Assembly (NCBI RefSeq): GCF_009861505.1
Contig: NZ_WTFT01000016.1
Coordinates: 26,753-90,752 of the forward strand
DNA: 64,000 nucleotides
Reading direction: 5' to 3'
DNA from: Pseudomonas izuensis
GTDB lineage: Bacteria > Pseudomonadota > Gammaproteobacteria > Pseudomonadales > Pseudomonadaceae
Of this stretch, positions 1 through 8,500 are shown piece by piece. Made by a program: the position numbers and the translations under genes. Numbering within the stretch: position 1 is the first letter of the stretch; each line of letters opens with the position of its first letter. The notes beneath the pieces are model-generated. The model was not told where the DNA came from. It saw only the letters and a program-made list of their open reading frames with translations, and searched no databases.

Positions 1-593
1 CCAGCGGCAGCGGCAAGACCACCCTGCTCGGCCTGCTCGGCGGTGTGCAAAGGCCTGATCGCGGTAGCATCCGCCTGCTCGGCCAGGAGCTGACGCAACT
101 GTCGGCTGGTGCTCGCGACCACTTTCGTGTCGATCACACCGGCTACATTTTCCAACAGTTCAACCTGCTGCCGTTCCTGTCGGTGCGCGAGAACGTCGAA
201 CTGCCCTGCCACTTCTCGAAGCTGCGCACCGAACGCGCGAAACAGCGCCATGGCAGCGTCGATAAAGCAGCGGCCACTTTGCTTGCCCATTTGGGTTTGA
301 AGGATGAACACATCCTGGGTCGCCGCGCCGACTCGCTGTCCATCGGCCAGCAGCAACGGGTCGCCGCCGCGCGTGCCTTGATCGGCCAACCGGAACTGGT
401 GATCGCCGACGAACCGACCTCCGCCCTGGACTACGACGCCCGCGAAAACTTCATTCGCCTGCTGTTCGCCGAATGCCGCGAAGCCGGGTCGAGCCTGTTG
501 TTCGTCAGTCACGACCAGAGCCTCGCGCCGCTGTTCGATCGCCACCTGTCGCTGGCCGAACTCAATCGCGCCGCCACGTCCGCAGAGGTCTGA
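1..593 (+). CDS. ABC transporter ATP-binding protein, MacB/LolD type (5' end outside window)
   Basis: This is the ATPase subunit of an ABC system that works with the FtsX-type permease just downstream. The reading frame is open from base 3. The window starts inside the Walker A motif (SGSGKTT), so roughly the first 35-40 residues are missing. The Q-loop region (FQQFNLLPFLSVREN), the signature LSIGQQQR and Walker B (LVIADEPTSALD) are all present, so the remaining domain looks intact. The stop codon is one base before the permease start. Gene order (ATPase, permease, DUF3299, oprG, epimerase) matches P. aeruginosa PA4064-PA4068, where, as I recall, the first genes belong to a zinc-starvation operon. 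A role in metal homeostasis is inferred from that context only. Confidence 0.9.
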   Translation, partial: SGSGKTTLLGLLGGVQRPDRGSIRLLGQELTQLSAGARDHFRVDHTGYIFQQFNLLPFLSVRENVELPCHFSKLRTERAKQRHGSVDKAAATLLAHLGLKDEHILGRRADSLSIGQQQRVAAARALIGQPELVIADEPTSALDYDARENFIRLLFAECREAGSSLLFVSHDQSLAPLFDRHLSLAELNRAATSAEV

Positions 594-594
594 G

Positions 595-1860
595 ATGTAT
601 TTGTTTCGTCTAGCCATGGCCAGCCTGGCTAACCGCCGCTTCACCGCGATTCTGACCGCGTTTGCCATCGCCTTGTCGGTTTGCCTGCTGTTGGCCGTGG
701 AAAGGGTGCGCACCGAGGCCAAGGCCAGTTTCGCCAGTACCATCAGTGGCACCGATCTGATCGTCGGCGCCCGCTCCGGCTCGGTAAACCTGCTGTTGTA
801 TTCGGTGTTCCGCATCGGCAACGCCACCAACAACATCCGTTGGGACAGCTTTGAGCACTTCGCCAACAACCCGAAAGTGAAGTGGGCGATCCCAATGTCC
901 CTCGGCGACTCCCATCGCGGCTATCGGGTGATGGGCACCACCGAAGCCTACTTCGAACACTACCAGTACGGCCGCCAGCAACACCTGGAACTGGCCGATG
1001 GCCGCGCCTTCGCCACCGACCCGTTCGAAGTGGTGCTCGGCGCCGAAGTCGCGGATGCGTTGCACTACAAACTCGGCGACAAACTGGTGCTGGCCCATGG
1101 TGTGGCGGCGATCAGCCTGGTCAAGCATGACGACAAGCCATTCACCGTGGTCGGCATCCTCAAACGCACCGGCACCCCGGTGGACCGTACGCTGCACATC
1201 AGCCTCGGTGGCATGGAAGCGATTCACATCGATTGGCACAACGGTGTACCGGCCAGGGGTGAAGGTCGGATCAGCGCCGATCAGGCGCGCAACATGGACC
1301 TGACGCCCCAGGCGATCACCGCGTTCATGCTCGGCCTCAACAACAAAATTTCAACTTTCGCCTTGCAGCGCGAAATCAACGAGTTCCGTGGCGAACCGAT
1401 GCTGGCGATCCTGCCTGGCGTGGCGCTGCAAGAGTTGTGGAGCCTGATGAGCACGGCGGAAAAAGCCTTGTTCGTGGTCTCGCTGTTTGTGGTGCTGACC
1501 GGGTTGATCGGCATGCTCACGGCCATTCTCACCAGCCTCAATGAGCGCCGCCGCGAAATGGCGATTCTGCGTTCGGTGGGCGCGCGGCCGTGGCACATCG
1601 CGACGCTGCTGGTACTGGAAGCGTTTGCCCTGGCGCTGACGGGCGTGATCGCTGGCGTGGCGCTGCTTTACCTGTGCATCGCCGCCGCCCAAGGTTACGT
1701 GCAAGCCAATTACGGCCTGTTTCTGCCGCTGGCCTGGCCCAGTGAATATGAATGGACGCTGCTGGCCGGCATCCTGGTCGCCGCGCTGCTGATGGGTTGC
1801 GTGCCGGCCTGGCGCGCTTATCGCCAATCGTTGGCCGATGGCCTGTCGATTCGCTTATGA
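595..1860 (+). CDS. ABC transporter permease, FtsX/MacB family
   Basis: This 421-residue inner-membrane protein is the partner of the preceding ATPase. One N-terminal transmembrane helix (about residues 18-36) is followed by a large periplasmic domain of about 230 residues. Three C-terminal helices come next (about 285-310, 335-360 and 380-405). This is the MacB/FtsX topology. The cytoplasmic loop holds the conserved ERRREMAILRSVGARPWHI segment that couples to the ATPase. Such permeases usually drive mechanotransmission or lipoprotein handling rather than classical import. The start codon follows the ATPase stop by one base. The stop codon overlaps the next ATG (ATGA), indicating translational coupling across the cassette. 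Confidence 0.92.
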   Translation: MYLFRLAMASLANRRFTAILTAFAIALSVCLLLAVERVRTEAKASFASTISGTDLIVGARSGSVNLLLYSVFRIGNATNNIRWDSFEHFANNPKVKWAIPMSLGDSHRGYRVMGTTEAYFEHYQYGRQQHLELADGRAFATDPFEVVLGAEVADALHYKLGDKLVLAHGVAAISLVKHDDKPFTVVGILKRTGTPVDRTLHISLGGMEAIHIDWHNGVPARGEGRISADQARNMDLTPQAITAFMLGLNNKISTFALQREINEFRGEPMLAILPGVALQELWSLMSTAEKALFVVSLFVVLTGLIGMLTAILTSLNERRREMAILRSVGARPWHIATLLVLEAFALALTGVIAGVALLYLCIAAAQGYVQANYGLFLPLAWPSEYEWTLLAGILVAALLMGCVPAWRAYRQSLADGLSIRL

Positions 1861-2390
1861 GGACCTTGAAAATGCCCCGCGCGGTTGTTGCGCTGTTGAT
1901 GCTGGTCGCTCTGCCGCTGTGGGCGGCCGGGCCGAAAGAGCTGACCTGGTCCGACATGATCCCACCGGATGCCCCGGTGCAAGTGCCGAACATGACACCG
2001 CTGCACGACCTGTCGAAGATGAGCGATGCCCTGTCCGCCGAGTCCGCACCGGCCGCGAAACAAGACCTGCCCAACGCACCGGTGGTCAAAACCCTGGACG
2101 GCCAGAATGTTCGTTTGCCGGGGTACATCGTGCCGCTGGAAGTCAATGAAGAGGGGCGCACCACGGACTTCCTGCTGGTGCCGTATTTCGGCGCCTGCAT
2201 CCACGTACCGCCTCCACCTTCGAACCAGATCGTGCACGTCAAAAGTGAAGTAGGCGTGAAGATTGAGGAGTTGTACCAGCCGTACTGGATCGAAGGAGCG
2301 ATGCAGGTCAAGGCGTCCACCAGCGAGTTGGCGGATGCCGGGTATCAGATGGAGGCGGACAAGATTTACGTCTATGAATTGCCGGACTGA
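1857..2390 (+). CDS. DUF3299 family exported protein
   Basis: This is a 177-residue protein of unknown function. I chose the ATG at 1857 because it overlaps the permease stop (ATGA) and gives a clean signal peptide (MRTLKMPRAV then a hydrophobic stretch ending LWAAG). An upstream in-frame ATG at 1752 would lie deep inside the permease gene. The mature part holds the family hallmark: LPGYIVPLE, then FLLVPYFGACIHVPPPPSNQ. The single conserved Cys-Ile-His there could bind a metal. It is the third gene of the ABC cassette and is probably its periplasmic accessory factor. In P. aeruginosa the equivalent position is PA4066. Function is inferred from context only. Confidence 0.85.
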   Translation: MRTLKMPRAVVALLMLVALPLWAAGPKELTWSDMIPPDAPVQVPNMTPLHDLSKMSDALSAESAPAAKQDLPNAPVVKTLDGQNVRLPGYIVPLEVNEEGRTTDFLLVPYFGACIHVPPPPSNQIVHVKSEVGVKIEELYQPYWIEGAMQVKASTSELADAGYQMEADKIYVYELPD

Positions 2391-2417
2391 ATCCGATCGT
2401 CATGCGTTGATAGTGAG

Positions 2418-2495
2418 GACGCCTTCGCGGGCAAGCCTTGCCCCCACAAGTTCGGCGTTGCCTTTGTGGGAGCAAGGCTTGCCCGCGATGGCGTC
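2418..2495. repeat. REP doublet (REPIN), gcgggcaagcctt type
   Basis: Two near-identical 30-base arms face each other around an 18-base spacer. The left arm runs from gacgcc to cccccac and the right arm from gtgggagc to ggcgtc. It sits between the DUF3299 stop and the oprG promoter. It shares its core with the doublet at 17764-17842. Confidence 0.85.
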
Positions 2496-2533
2496 CGCGA
2501 AACCTCCGCAAAACTCGCTGGATCACCGTTTCC

Positions 2534-2575
2534 TTGAGCTGAGTCAAAGGGCCGATTCGTTAGGCGCCTTACCAT
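2534..2575 (+). promoter_or_regulatory. Candidate ANR/FNR-dependent class II promoter of oprG
   Basis: TTGAGCTGAGTCAA at 2534-2547 matches the FNR/ANR palindrome TTGAT-N4-ATCAA at 8 of 10 defined positions. A -10-like TACCAT lies at 2570-2575. If transcription starts near 2582, the box is centred at about -41.5, the classical class II activator position. oprG of P. aeruginosa is known to be induced by low oxygen through ANR, which fits. Confidence 0.55.
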
Positions 2576-2612
2576 TGGACATCAAAAATTTTTAACGTCC
2601 TTTGGAGCCCCC

Positions 2613-3311
2613 ATGAACAAGTCCCTGCTCAGCGCTTCGCTGTTTGCCCTCGCGCTCGCAGCCCCGCTCGCCCACGCCCACGAACAAGGCGATATCCTCG
2701 TGCGTGCCGGTGCGATCACCGTCAACCCGAATACCGACAGCTCCAGCGTCAAGGTCGATCAGGGCCCATTGAGCGGTGCCGATCTGGGCGGCGAGGCCAC
2801 CCTGAGCAGCGATACACAACTGGGCCTGAACTTCGCCTACATGATCACCAATCACCTGGGTATCGAATTGCTGGCAGCCACGCCGTTCGAGCATGACGTC
2901 AAACTCAAGGGCACCGCCCTGAGCGCGGCCAACGGCAAGCTGGGCAGCTTTAAACAATTGCCGCCGACCTTGAGCCTGGTGTACTACCCGCTCGACACCA
3001 AGTCCGCGTTCCAGCCCTATGTCGGGGCCGGCGTGAATTACACCTGGATGTATGACGAACACCTGAGCAGCGACGCCCGCGCCAATGGTTTCAGCAATTT
3101 CAACACCAAAAACTCCTGGGGCGTGGCCTGGCAGGTGGGTGCTGACTACATGCTGACCGACAACATCCTGCTCAACGCCCAGATGCGCTACATCGAGATC
3201 GATACCCGCGCGACAGTGGAAAACAACGCCGTCGCACCCGGTACCCGCGCACGGGTGAACGTGGATGCAGATCCGTTCGTCTACATGGTGGGGCTGGGTT
3301 ACAGGTTCTAA
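2613..3311 (+). CDS. oprG: Outer membrane protein OprG (OmpW family)
   Basis: This 232-residue outer-membrane protein is predicted to form an eight-stranded OmpW-type barrel for uptake of small hydrophobic or amphipathic molecules. The signal peptide spans residues 1-22 and ends AHA before HEQGD. The N-terminus then shows the family motif DILVRAGAITVNPN. The protein ends YMVGLGYRF, a typical barrel-assembly signal with a terminal Phe. A ribosome-binding site (ggagc) lies just before the ATG. Length and gene neighbours match P. aeruginosa OprG (PA4067), with the epimerase pair downstream in convergent orientation. The upstream region carries an ANR-like box. Confidence 0.9.
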   Translation: MNKSLLSASLFALALAAPLAHAHEQGDILVRAGAITVNPNTDSSSVKVDQGPLSGADLGGEATLSSDTQLGLNFAYMITNHLGIELLAATPFEHDVKLKGTALSAANGKLGSFKQLPPTLSLVYYPLDTKSAFQPYVGAGVNYTWMYDEHLSSDARANGFSNFNTKNSWGVAWQVGADYMLTDNILLNAQMRYIEIDTRATVENNAVAPGTRARVNVDADPFVYMVGLGYRF

Positions 3312-3378
3312 AGAATGTTCACGTGGTGGTGAACCTGGCCAAGGAAAATACATTGCCCCAGAAGCAATCTCCGGCCAC

Positions 3379-3409
3379 AAAAAAGGCGCCTCTCAAGGGC
3401 GCCTTTTTT
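3379..3409. terminator. Bidirectional rho-independent terminator
   Basis: An A6 run, GGCGCC, a 7-base loop, GGCGCC and a T6 run form a hairpin with U-tracts in both directions. It lies between the convergent oprG and epimerase genes and can serve both. Confidence 0.9.
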
Positions 3410-3424
3410 GTGGGCTTGAAAATC

Positions 3425-4354
3425 TCAACGCCCCAGCAACCGCGCCAACCCGACGCTCATCGGTGTCTGCTGTGGGCGGGCAAATCGTTCGAGCAATCGC
3501 CGGTTGTTCGCCCGTGAATGACGGATATCACCGGAGCGCGCCGGGCCGTAACTCACGGGTGGCAACTCACCGACCACCGCTTCCAGTGCTTCAAGCATCT
3601 GGTTGAGTGTCGTTGCCTGGTTCCAGCCAACGTTGACCGCGCCGACGTCTACCTGTGGTTTGTCGATGGCTTCCACCAGCAGGTTGACCAGATCCTCGAC
3701 GTAGACAAAATCCCGCGTCTGCTCACCGTCACCAAACACAGTGATCGGCAGGCCTTTCTGCGCGCGCTCGGTGAAAATACTGATCACCCCGGAATACGGC
3801 GAGGATGGATCCTGGCGCGGGCCGAAGATGTTGAAGAAGCGAAAAATCACCGGTTCCAGCGCATGTTGGCGCCGGTAGAAATCGAAATAATGCTCGCTGG
3901 CCAATTTGTCGGACGCATAGGGTGTCAGCGGAGATTTGGGCGTGTCTTCATCGATTGACTCGCCTTCGCCATTGTTGCCATACACCGCCGCGCTGGAGGC
4001 AAACAACACACGCTTGACACCCGCCTGGCGCATGGCCTCGCAGACATTCAGCGAGCCGACGAAATTACTCTGGTGCGTCTTCACCGGATCGTCCACCGAA
4101 GCTTGCACCGAAGCCACCGCCGCCAGGTGCGCCACTGCACTGCAACCGGCCATCGCCCGTGCCACCAGCGCGGCATCGGCGACGTCGCCGACGATCAACT
4201 CGACCCTGGGATTATCCAGCGGCAAGTTGCTGCGCTTGCCGGTGGACAAGTCATCGAGAATCCGTACCGAATGCCCCTTGGCGAGCAAGGCGTCGGTCAG
4301 GTGCGAACCGATGAAACCGGCGCCGCCGGTGATTAAAACGGGGGTATCAGCCAT
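3425..4354 (-). CDS. NAD-dependent epimerase/dehydratase (extended SDR, GalE/UDP-sugar epimerase-like)
   Basis: This 309-residue nucleotide-sugar epimerase is of the extended SDR family. The Rossmann motif GGAGFIGS spans residues 10-17. The catalytic Ser lies in FASSAAVYG, and the YxxxK pair is Tyr146/Lys150 (YASDK). The substrate-side motif FFNIFGPRQDPSSPYSGV is typical of UDP-hexose 4-epimerases. I take the ATG at 4354 as the start because MADTPVLITGG is the usual SDR N-terminus. A longer in-frame reading to 4585 lies inside the neighbouring gene. It overlaps the upstream RmlD-like gene by 8 bases, so the two are translationally coupled. It corresponds in position to P. aeruginosa PA4068. 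The exact substrate is unknown. Confidence 0.88.
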   Translation of the reverse strand: MADTPVLITGGAGFIGSHLTDALLAKGHSVRILDDLSTGKRSNLPLDNPRVELIVGDVADAALVARAMAGCSAVAHLAAVASVQASVDDPVKTHQSNFVGSLNVCEAMRQAGVKRVLFASSAAVYGNNGEGESIDEDTPKSPLTPYASDKLASEHYFDFYRRQHALEPVIFRFFNIFGPRQDPSSPYSGVISIFTERAQKGLPITVFGDGEQTRDFVYVEDLVNLLVEAIDKPQVDVGAVNVGWNQATTLNQMLEALEAVVGELPPVSYGPARSGDIRHSRANNRRLLERFARPQQTPMSVGLARLLGR

Positions 4355-5231
4355 GGCGATAGAACCTGTCCAAAAGGCCCGGAAGCGCCGCACGCCAAGC
4401 GCGCGGTTTGATTCCGAAGGTGTGCAGAATTTTTTTGCAGGCCAGCACCGCGTGTTGCGGCTCTTCGGCGGCGTCCGGCCGCGCGGCGTGGGCCTGGGCG
4501 GTCGGTGCTTCGATGGCCAGCGGATGCAAGGCACGCGCCTCGCTGAGAATGGCCTGCCCCAGCGCCAGCGGCGTGGTCGCCTCATGCCCGGCGTAATGGT
4601 AGGTGCCCCACAGCGGCGCCGCGCAGTCGAGTTGCTTGAGTACCGAAATGATCACGCGGGCGGCATCGTCCACCGGCGTCGGATTGCCCCGACGGTCATC
4701 GGCCATCAGCAGCTCTTGCGGTTGTTCGGCCCGACCGAGGAACCGTCCGAGGGTGCCCTCGGGGCTGTCATCGAGCAACCAGCCGAAACGCAACAGCACG
4801 TGTTGCGGGCAAGTGGCGCGAACGCTTTGCTCGATCCGCCACAAGGCCTGACCGCGCAGCCCCAGCGGCACTGGCTCGTCTTTTTCGCTGTAGGCAGTGG
4901 CGCGGGAGCCATCGAACACGCGATAGCTCGAAGGCTGCAACAGAACGATATTGTGATGCTGGCACAGTTCGGCCAGGCGCTCGATCGCCCGCTCCTGCCC
5001 GGCCAAACGCTGCTCGCTGACCGCTTCGGCCTGGAACCAGTCGAAGTAGTAGGCAAGGTTGATCAGCGCATCCGGGCGGGTGTCGTCGAGCAGTTGCGTC
5101 AGGCTCGCGGCGTCCCAGCCGTCTTGTGGCGGGCGGGGGGCGAGGAAGCCGATGTCTTCCTCCGCACCGAGGCGAATCAGCGCCTGCCCAAGGGCATTTC
5201 CGCCGCCCAGTAACATAAGGCGCATTCGCAT
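4347..5231 (-). CDS. RmlD-like sugar-nucleotide-binding SDR protein, apparently without YxxxK
   Basis: This 294-residue protein resembles dTDP-4-dehydrorhamnose reductases (RmlD). It has a glycine-rich cofactor loop (LLGGGNALGQ, residues 7-16) and the family block PSSYRVFDG...Y.E.D.PVPLG. Where RmlD enzymes carry YxxxK, I read LRGQA, so the catalytic Tyr and Lys seem to be replaced. It may bind nucleotide or NADPH without reducing a sugar, or act as a partner of the epimerase gene that overlaps its 3' end. The start at 5231 gives MRMRLMLLGGG; a second ATG two codons later is equally possible. It sits where PA4069 lies in P. aeruginosa. Confidence 0.75.
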   Translation of the reverse strand: MRMRLMLLGGGNALGQALIRLGAEEDIGFLAPRPPQDGWDAASLTQLLDDTRPDALINLAYYFDWFQAEAVSEQRLAGQERAIERLAELCQHHNIVLLQPSSYRVFDGSRATAYSEKDEPVPLGLRGQALWRIEQSVRATCPQHVLLRFGWLLDDSPEGTLGRFLGRAEQPQELLMADDRRGNPTPVDDAARVIISVLKQLDCAAPLWGTYHYAGHEATTPLALGQAILSEARALHPLAIEAPTAQAHAARPDAAEEPQHAVLACKKILHTFGIKPRAWRAALPGLLDRFYRHG

Positions 5232-5557
5232 ATAGTCAGCAGGCCCAGTCTGATTGGAACAATGGTTTTATCGACAGCGCTTGCGGGCGATGTCGTCGAT
5301 AGTTGCAGGAATCGTTGCATTTTGCGGGTTTAGTGCGCAACCGTCATCCGTAAAGTGTAGATGCCCCGGATTTGTAGTGCTGCTACTGGCCCCATCGCTG
5401 GCAAGCCAGCTCCCCACAGTGATTTCCGTTGTTCACACGAATTGCGTCCACTGAAGCTCCCTGTGGGAGCTGGCTTGCCAGCGAAGAGGCCTCGCCAGTC
5501 AACAGAGATCCTGAGCGGTACTTGCATCTTCGGCCCCCCGCCCGCATAAATTGCCCC
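5232..5557. other. 326-base gene-free interval between the RmlD-like gene and lhr
   Basis: The interval holds divergent upstream regions for the minus-strand epimerase pair and for lhr. It contains one REP doublet at 5388-5491. I see no convincing sigma70 promoter, RNA gene or small ORF in the rest. Confidence 0.6.
5388..5491. repeat. REP doublet (REPIN), ggcaagccagctcc type
   Basis: The left arm (5388-5419) and right arm (5461-5491) are inverted copies of a roughly 31-base sequence with core gctggcaagccagctccc, separated by about 40 bases. They lie upstream of lhr. Confidence 0.8.
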
Positions 5558-8500
5558 ATGAACCTGCCCATCCCCGCAGACAGTGCCCTGGACGGCTTCC
5601 ACCCTGCCGTCAGCGCCTGGTTCAGCAATACCTTCGCGACGGCCACCGCCGCCCAGGCCAGGGCGTGGCCGCTGATCCGCCGGCGCCGATCGACCCTGAT
5701 CGCCGCGCCCACCGGGTCCGGCAAGACGTTAACCGCATTTCTTGCGGTGATTGATGATCTGGTTCACCGCGGGCTGGAAACCGACAGTGGCCTGCCCGAC
5801 GAAACTCTGGTGGTCTACGTGTCGCCACTCAAGGCGTTGTCCAATGACATCCAGATCAACCTGCAAAACCCGCTGGCCGGCATCACCGAACAACTGCGCG
5901 TGATGGGGCTGCCCGAATTGCAGATCACCACCGCCGTGCGCACCGGCGACACCCCGCAAAAAGACCGTTCGGCGATGCGCAAGAGCGCGCCGCACATTCT
6001 GGTCACGACTCCCGAGTCGCTCTATGTCTTGCTCGGCTCCGACTCCGGCCGAAAAATGCTCGGCACCACGCGCACGGTGATCGTCGACGAAATCCACGCC
6101 ATCGCCGCCAGTAAACGCGGCAGTCATCTGGCCCTGAGCCTGGAACGCTTGCAGGCACTGTGCGCCGAACCGCTGGTGCGCATCGGCCTATCAGCCACAC
6201 AAAAGCCCATCGAAGCGGTGTCGCGCTTTTTGGTGGGGCGTGACCGTGACTGCGAAATCATCGACATCGGCCATGCGCGTCCACGGGACCTGGACATCGA
6301 AGTGCCGCCGGTGCCGTTGTCGGCAGTGATGGCCAATGACGTGTGGGAGCTGGTCTACGACCGCCTCGCCGCCCTCGCCCGCGAACACCGCACCACGCTG
6401 ATTTTCGTCAACACCCGACGCCTCGCCGAGCGCCTGAGCCGGCATCTGAGCGAGCGCCTGGGCAAGGACGCCGTGGCCGCCCACCACGGCAGCCTCGCCA
6501 AGGAGTTTCGCCTGGATGCCGAGCAACGGCTCAAGCGCGGCGATCTGCAAGTGCTGATCGCCACGGCGTCGCTGGAACTGGGCATCGACATCGGCGATGT
6601 CGACCTGGTGTGCCAGATCGCCTCGCCGCGCTCGATTGCCGGGTTCCTGCAAAGAGTCGGACGCTCCGGGCACCAGGTCGGGGGCACGCCCAAGGGCCGC
6701 TTGTTCGCCACCACCCGCGACGACCTGATCGAATGCGTTGCACTGCTCGATTGCGTGCGCCGGGGCGAACTGGACACCTTGCAAATCCCGCTGGCGCCGC
6801 TGGATGTACTGGCGCAACAGATCATCGCCGAGGTCAGTTGCCAGGAATGGCCAGAGGACGCTTTGCTCGCCCGGTTCCGCCAGGCCTCGCCCTACGCCGC
6901 GCTCGACGAAAAACACTATCAGGCGCTGCTGCACATGCTCGCCGAGGGCTACAACGGACGCCAGGGCATCCGCAGTGCCTACCTGCACCGCGATGCCGTG
7001 AGCCGCACGCTGCGCGGGCGTCGCGGCGCCAAACTGACGGCCGTCACCAGTGGCGGGACCATTCCCGACAACGCCGACTACAGCGTATTGCTGGAACCCC
7101 AGGGGCTGAACATCGGGAGCGTTAACGAAGACTTTGCCGTGGAAAGCATCGCCGGCGACGTGTTCCAGTTGGGCAATACCTCGTACCGCATCCTGCGGGT
7201 CGAAACCGGCAAGGTCCGCGTCGAGGATGCCCAGGGGCAACCGCCAACCATTCCGTTCTGGCTCGGTGAAGCACCAGGGCGCAGTGCAGAATTGTCGTTT
7301 GCCGTCGCGCGCCTGCAAGCACAACTCGATGAACTGCTGAGCGCCGCGCCGGGCAACTTGCAACCGGTCCTCGACTGGCTAACCGAAACCCTCGGCCTCA
7401 ATCTCGCCAGCGCCGAACAACTGGTCGAATACCTGGCCCGCGCCCGCCAGACCCTCGGCGCTTTGCCGTCCCGGGACACGCTGCTGATGGAGCGGTTTTT
7501 CGACGAGTCCGGCGGCACCCAACTGGTCATCCATACGCCGTACGGCAGCCGCATCAATCGCGCCTGGGGCCTGGCCTTGCGCAAGCGTTTTTGCCGCACC
7601 TTCAACTTCGAATTGCAGGCTGCCGCCAGTGAAGACGCCATCGTGCTGTCGTTGTCCACCAGTCACAGTTTTGAATTGGACGAGGTCTGGCGTTACCTGC
7701 ACAGCAACAGTGCCGAACACACGCTGATCCAGGCCGTGCTCGATGCGCCGCTCTTCGGCGTGCGCTGGCGCTGGAACGCCGGCGTGGCCCTGGCATTGCC
7801 GCGCTACTCCGGTGGACGCAAGGTACCGCCGCAGATCCAGCGGATGAAAAGCGAAGACCTGATCGCCAGCGTGTTCCCCGACCAGATCGCCTGCGTGGAA
7901 AACCTCGCCGGCGAACGGGAAATTCCCGACCATCCGCTGGTGGAGCAAACCCTCGACGATTGCCTGCACGAGGCCATGGACAGCGAAGGCTGGCTGGCGT
8001 TGTTGCGGCGCATGGAGCGTGGCGAGATTCGCCTGATTAGCCGCGATTTGCCCGCGCCCTCGCCGCTGGCTGCGGAAATTCTCAGTGCCCGCCCCTACAC
8101 GTTTCTCGACGATGCACCGCTGGAAGAGCGTCGCACCCAGGCGGTGCTCAATCGCCGCTGGAGTGACCCGCAATCCACCGACGACCTCGGCGCGCTGGAT
8201 GTTGATGCCATCGCTGCCGTGGCTGAAGAAGCCTGGCCGACGCCCAACAGTGTCGATGAAATGCACGAGGCATTGATGAGCCTGGCCTGCATTACCGATG
8301 CTGAAGCGCGGGCGAATCCGAACTGGCTGGATTGGTTGAAAACCCTGGCCGACAGCGGCCGCGCCTGTTGCATCAATCAATCGCTGTGGCTGGCGCGAGA
8401 GCGGCTGACCTGCCTGCGAGCGATTTATCCACAGGCTGATTTGAGTACTGCGCTGGAAGCTTTGCAGGGGTTTGATGAACCCTGGGAAACGGAGGACGCC

